Assembly: GCA_045660125.1 (NCBI GenBank)
Contig: JAZRDG010000100.1
Location: forward strand, 1 to 6,768
Direction of reading: 5' to 3'
Source of the DNA: SVQP01 sp045660125
GTDB lineage: Bacteria > Bacillota > Clostridia > Oscillospirales > CAG-272
Length of the DNA stretch: 6,768 nt
A model generated the notes under the pieces. That model was not told the DNA's origin. It was given only the letters and a program-made list of their open reading frames with translations, and did no database searches. Of the stretch, positions 4,954 to 6,768 are shown one piece after another (position 1 is the first letter of the stretch; every line of letters starts with the position of its first letter). Made by a program: the position numbers and the translations under genes.

Positions 4954-6597
4954 CGAATGATCCTGCATGGGATCATCCGGAGACGTCTGTACTTCAAGTG
5001 GTTCTGTCAACACAAACAGCATAGAAGCGCCATCTCCACCGTCTTCTATCTCTACCCAACAATCAAGCGCCAGACATCCGTCCGGTGTCAGTATCACTTT
5101 CTCAATCCCACATGAATCGTTTGCTTCCATATATCTTCTCATGGCATTCATCACACGTTGGATTAACGCATCCGGAATTTCGTCTGCTTGGCGCATAGAG
5201 CCAAGAAAGCTCAAAGAGTACGATTGAATCCAGCCCTGCTTATTCAAACTCAGAGTGATACCGTCAGCACTCGGATACTCCCCGACATATCTGGAAAATG
5301 TAAACGAAACCTCACCGGAAAGTTCGTTGGTTTTGATTAACCGATATTCCTCAGGGTCTCGTACCTTTTCAGCCAAAAAAGCATATGCGATCTCCTCCAA
5401 CTGATCATTTGGAAGTATTTCCTCATCGGAATAGACAGGAGCACCTGCCGAGAATTCGATACATTCTCCGGTTTTCTGATCAATTGCCACTTCCATTCCG
5501 CGTTTCTCTTGTGAGCGATACACATGCATCGCTTGCATGGAACGCCACGCCATCGTTTCGGAATGATCGTACGAAAGCACATATTCCTCTCCTTGATGCT
5601 CAAACGTGATCGTAGCGGGCGCAGAGGAATCCTGATATCGGTTAGCAAACACATCAACGGATATTTGACCACTGAACGCACTGCCCGGGATATCGGCAAA
5701 GCCATAGACAAGCATAGCCGGCGTTTCCTGCACAAACGCTCCGAATTTTGTGTTAGACCAAGCATATTCAGGGAATTTCGGCACGACGGATGCTACGATT
5801 TCGATTGATTCGAGCAACGAAGCGGTGTCGACTGCATCCGCGTCGGCAACGTGATAGGCAATCTCTAAAACAATACCGTCAAGCTCGCCCCACCAAGTAA
5901 TCAGATCTCCTGTGCCCGAGGCGTGCGGCTCTCTGGTTTCGGTATGCAGCGTCAGGCGACCGTCTGCGGTGGAAAGCGGCGCGGGGAGCAGATTGCCGCT
6001 GCCAATCTCTTGCTTGATCTTGTCCATATGTGCGGCAACGTCCTTGATCGAAAGGATATATCTGCAGCGCACCCAATCGCCGTTTTCGGCTTGGACAGAT
6101 ACGTTGAACACCTCGTAAGGCTCGCCCGTATCCTTGACCGTGCCGTTTTGATAATGCAGCCCGGTCACCTCTCCCTGCAACACCCATGCATAGGGCGTGC
6201 TGTCTACAAGGGCAACAAAGTCGATCAGATCCTGCCTGTCGTTTGCGCCGCCACCCGTAATGCTGCGCAAATACGCCTGCAGCAGCTGCGCATCCTCACA
6301 CGCGATCATCTCTCGCATCTCGTCAAGCTCTTCTATGCTGTGCAGCGTAATCGAAGGCTCGGGCACGGTGGGCACAGGCGGATCGATCTGCGATCCATCT
6401 CCCTGACCAAGCAGCCATACGCCCACCGGCACGCACACGCCGATCAGCAAAGCAAGGCAAGCGGCAACAGCAAGGATGCGCAGGGTACGCTTTTTGCGGT
6501 ACGCCTTATGGGAGAGCCGCATATCTATTTGGCGGTATTTCTCCAAAAATCGGTCGTCCAGTTCACCGATCAATCTGAAAAATTGCTCCTTTTTCAT
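4123..6597 (-). CDS. Membrane-anchored partner (putative anti-sigma/sensor) of sigma factor B, two tandem repeat domains
   Basis: An 824-residue single-pass membrane protein. Residues 1-40 are a charged cytoplasmic tail, 41-63 the membrane helix; both are close copies of those in the protein at 1499-3262. A proline-rich spacer (about 70-82) precedes a segment found only here (about 83-275). Its end, ITWWGELDGIVLEIAYHV, faintly recalls the DUF4367-type external domains of sigma-linked proteins. Two copies of the ~260-275-residue repeat domain follow: 276-535 (YGFAD, TGEC at 376-379, VRDPEEY at 412-418, PDGCLALDC at 505-513, LTEPLE) and 549-824 (YGAFL at 556-560, TGAC at 657-660, EDGRLAIDC at 792-800, LTEPIQ at the very end). 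It starts on an ATGA overlap with the upstream sigma gene, preceded by AAAGGAGG. An anti-sigma plus sensor role is inferred from layout and topology. No catalytic motif is recognised. A strong hairpin follows. Confidence 0.8.
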   Translation of the reverse strand: MKKEQFFRLIGELDDRFLEKYRQIDMRLSHKAYRKKRTLRILAVAACLALLIGVCVPVGVWLLGQGDGSQIDPPVPTVPEPSITLHSIEELDEMREMIACEDAQLLQAYLRSITGGGANDRQDLIDFVALVDSTPYAWVLQGEVTGLHYQNGTVKDTGEPYEVFNVSVQAENGDWVRCRYILSIKDVAAHMDKIKQEIGSGNLLPAPLSTADGRLTLHTETREPHASGTGDLITWWGELDGIVLEIAYHVADADAVDTASLLESIEIVASVVPKFPEYAWSNTKFGAFVQETPAMLVYGFADIPGSAFSGQISVDVFANRYQDSSAPATITFEHQGEEYVLSYDHSETMAWRSMQAMHVYRSQEKRGMEVAIDQKTGECIEFSAGAPVYSDEEILPNDQLEEIAYAFLAEKVRDPEEYRLIKTNELSGEVSFTFSRYVGEYPSADGITLSLNKQGWIQSYSLSFLGSMRQADEIPDALIQRVMNAMRRYMEANDSCGIEKVILTPDGCLALDCWVEIEDGGDGASMLFVLTEPLEVQTSPDDPMQDHSSAWTNTEYGAFLQTPEFHIYSTSHEYDKAPQFAGMQADIDLKIREYRDPDAPATAVVTFGGETVELNYRCSRTHGQDGEYNMCAMVQDVHSYELQSGARTFTAWIDQVTGACVFFNVEDVSASGVGVNINRAIEIAEEYLKTLVEDSEQYQMISSGSSKTAYTVEFGRCVGDYETCDTVKVWVDRQTGKVKSYMITFYGAMQGVEQVPKYLTDAIVQTMCEISPRDDDYYDGYYGRIRGLTITEDGRLAIDCYIMADADGYQKQIGVLFYLTEPIQ
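4993..5772 (-). repeat. Repeat domain copy 1 within the module B membrane protein
   Basis: Encodes residues 276-535. It is shared with 4123-4953 in the same gene and with 2078-2890 in the module A partner. Aligned landmarks are W/F-x-x-x-x-[FY]GA[FY] near the start, TGEC mid-domain, VRDPEEY, SRYVGEY, FLGSM, PDG-x-LALDC and a closing LTEP. Similarity is at protein level, so the copies are old. Confidence 0.75.
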
Positions 6598-6768
6598 ACG
6601 TCGATCCCCTCCTTTTCAAAGCATGCACGCAGCTCGCGCTTGATCAGGACAAGCTCCTTGTTGACCGTGGACGTGCTGCAGCCAAGACGCCCTGCGATCT
6701 GCGAGACGGTATAGGAATAGAAAAAACGGGAGATAAAAATGTACAGCCTGCGCTCGGTCGTGCCATCC
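6594..6768 (-). CDS. ECF-type sigma factor, C-terminal part (module B, runs off the right edge)
   Basis: The last 57 codons of a second sigma factor, covering region 4. RRLYIFISRFFYSYTVSQIA leads into the helix-turn-helix RLGCSTSTVNKEL and ends RACFEKEGIDV. Over the overlap it is nearly the same protein as the sigma factor at 3259-3840; most changes fall in the first half (E for N, L for M, SYTVSQ for SFTIAQ) and in the RACFEKEG tail. The stop overlaps the ATG of the module B membrane protein by 4 bp, and the coding end carries that gene's AAAGGAGG site. Region 2, the true start and the promoter lie outside the window. The near-identical -35-reading helix suggests that the two factors recognise overlapping promoters. 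Confidence 0.9.
   Translation of the reverse strand, partial: DGTTERRLYIFISRFFYSYTVSQIAGRLGCSTSTVNKELVLIKRELRACFEKEGIDV

Noticed and set aside
5923..6714. A 263-codon open frame on the + strand
   Set aside because: It lies wholly antisense to the module B membrane protein and crosses the sigma/anti-sigma junction. It has no ribosome binding site, and its sequence mirrors the conserved coding strand.

Overview
The window looks like chromosomal DNA from an uncultured, moderate-GC, low-GC-lineage Firmicute, most likely a gut clostridium of the Oscillospirales type. This is inferred from the RecA sequence, strong AAGGAGG ribosome binding sites, consensus TTGACA/TATAAT promoters, and tandem ECF sigma factor modules with large surface-exposed partners. 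The genus cannot be fixed from the sequence alone.

Left part (1-1264): the first 165 codons of recA run leftward off the edge. Across a 264-base divergent promoter region, a small P-loop kinase-like gene of the FlaR/'topology modulation' type runs rightward. Each gene has its own near-perfect sigma-A promoter. Between the two promoters sit a perfect 14-bp palindrome and an imperfect second copy 52 bp away. No standard Firmicute SOS box is visible.

Middle (1265-1498): noncoding DNA with two small hairpins, probably a decayed or dispersed repeat, ending in a bidirectional terminator.

Right part (1499-6768, all leftward): two tandem paralogous modules. Each is an ECF-type sigma factor whose stop overlaps, by ATGA, the start of a single-pass membrane protein with a short basic cytoplasmic tail and a very large external part. 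Module A (3840-1499) is complete. Module B (6768-4123) has only the last 57 codons of its sigma gene in the window. The cytoplasmic and membrane segments of the two partners are almost identical, but the external parts are built differently. Partner A has one copy of a ~270-residue domain followed by an FG-GAP-like C-terminus. Partner B has a unique ~210-residue segment followed by two tandem copies of the same domain. By genetic layout these partners are candidate anti-sigma/sensor proteins, each holding its sigma factor until an external signal is met. This is inference, because no known anti-sigma zinc motif is present.

The two modules are separated by a GC-rich terminator, a ~110-bp palindromic miniature element (nested hairpins, inverted ~33-36 bp arms), and a clear promoter for module A. 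The shared repeat domain, its conserved cysteine pair, and the near-identical DNA at the sigma/anti-sigma seam are the most interesting signals. They suggest a modular, recently duplicated signalling family with exchangeable sensors.
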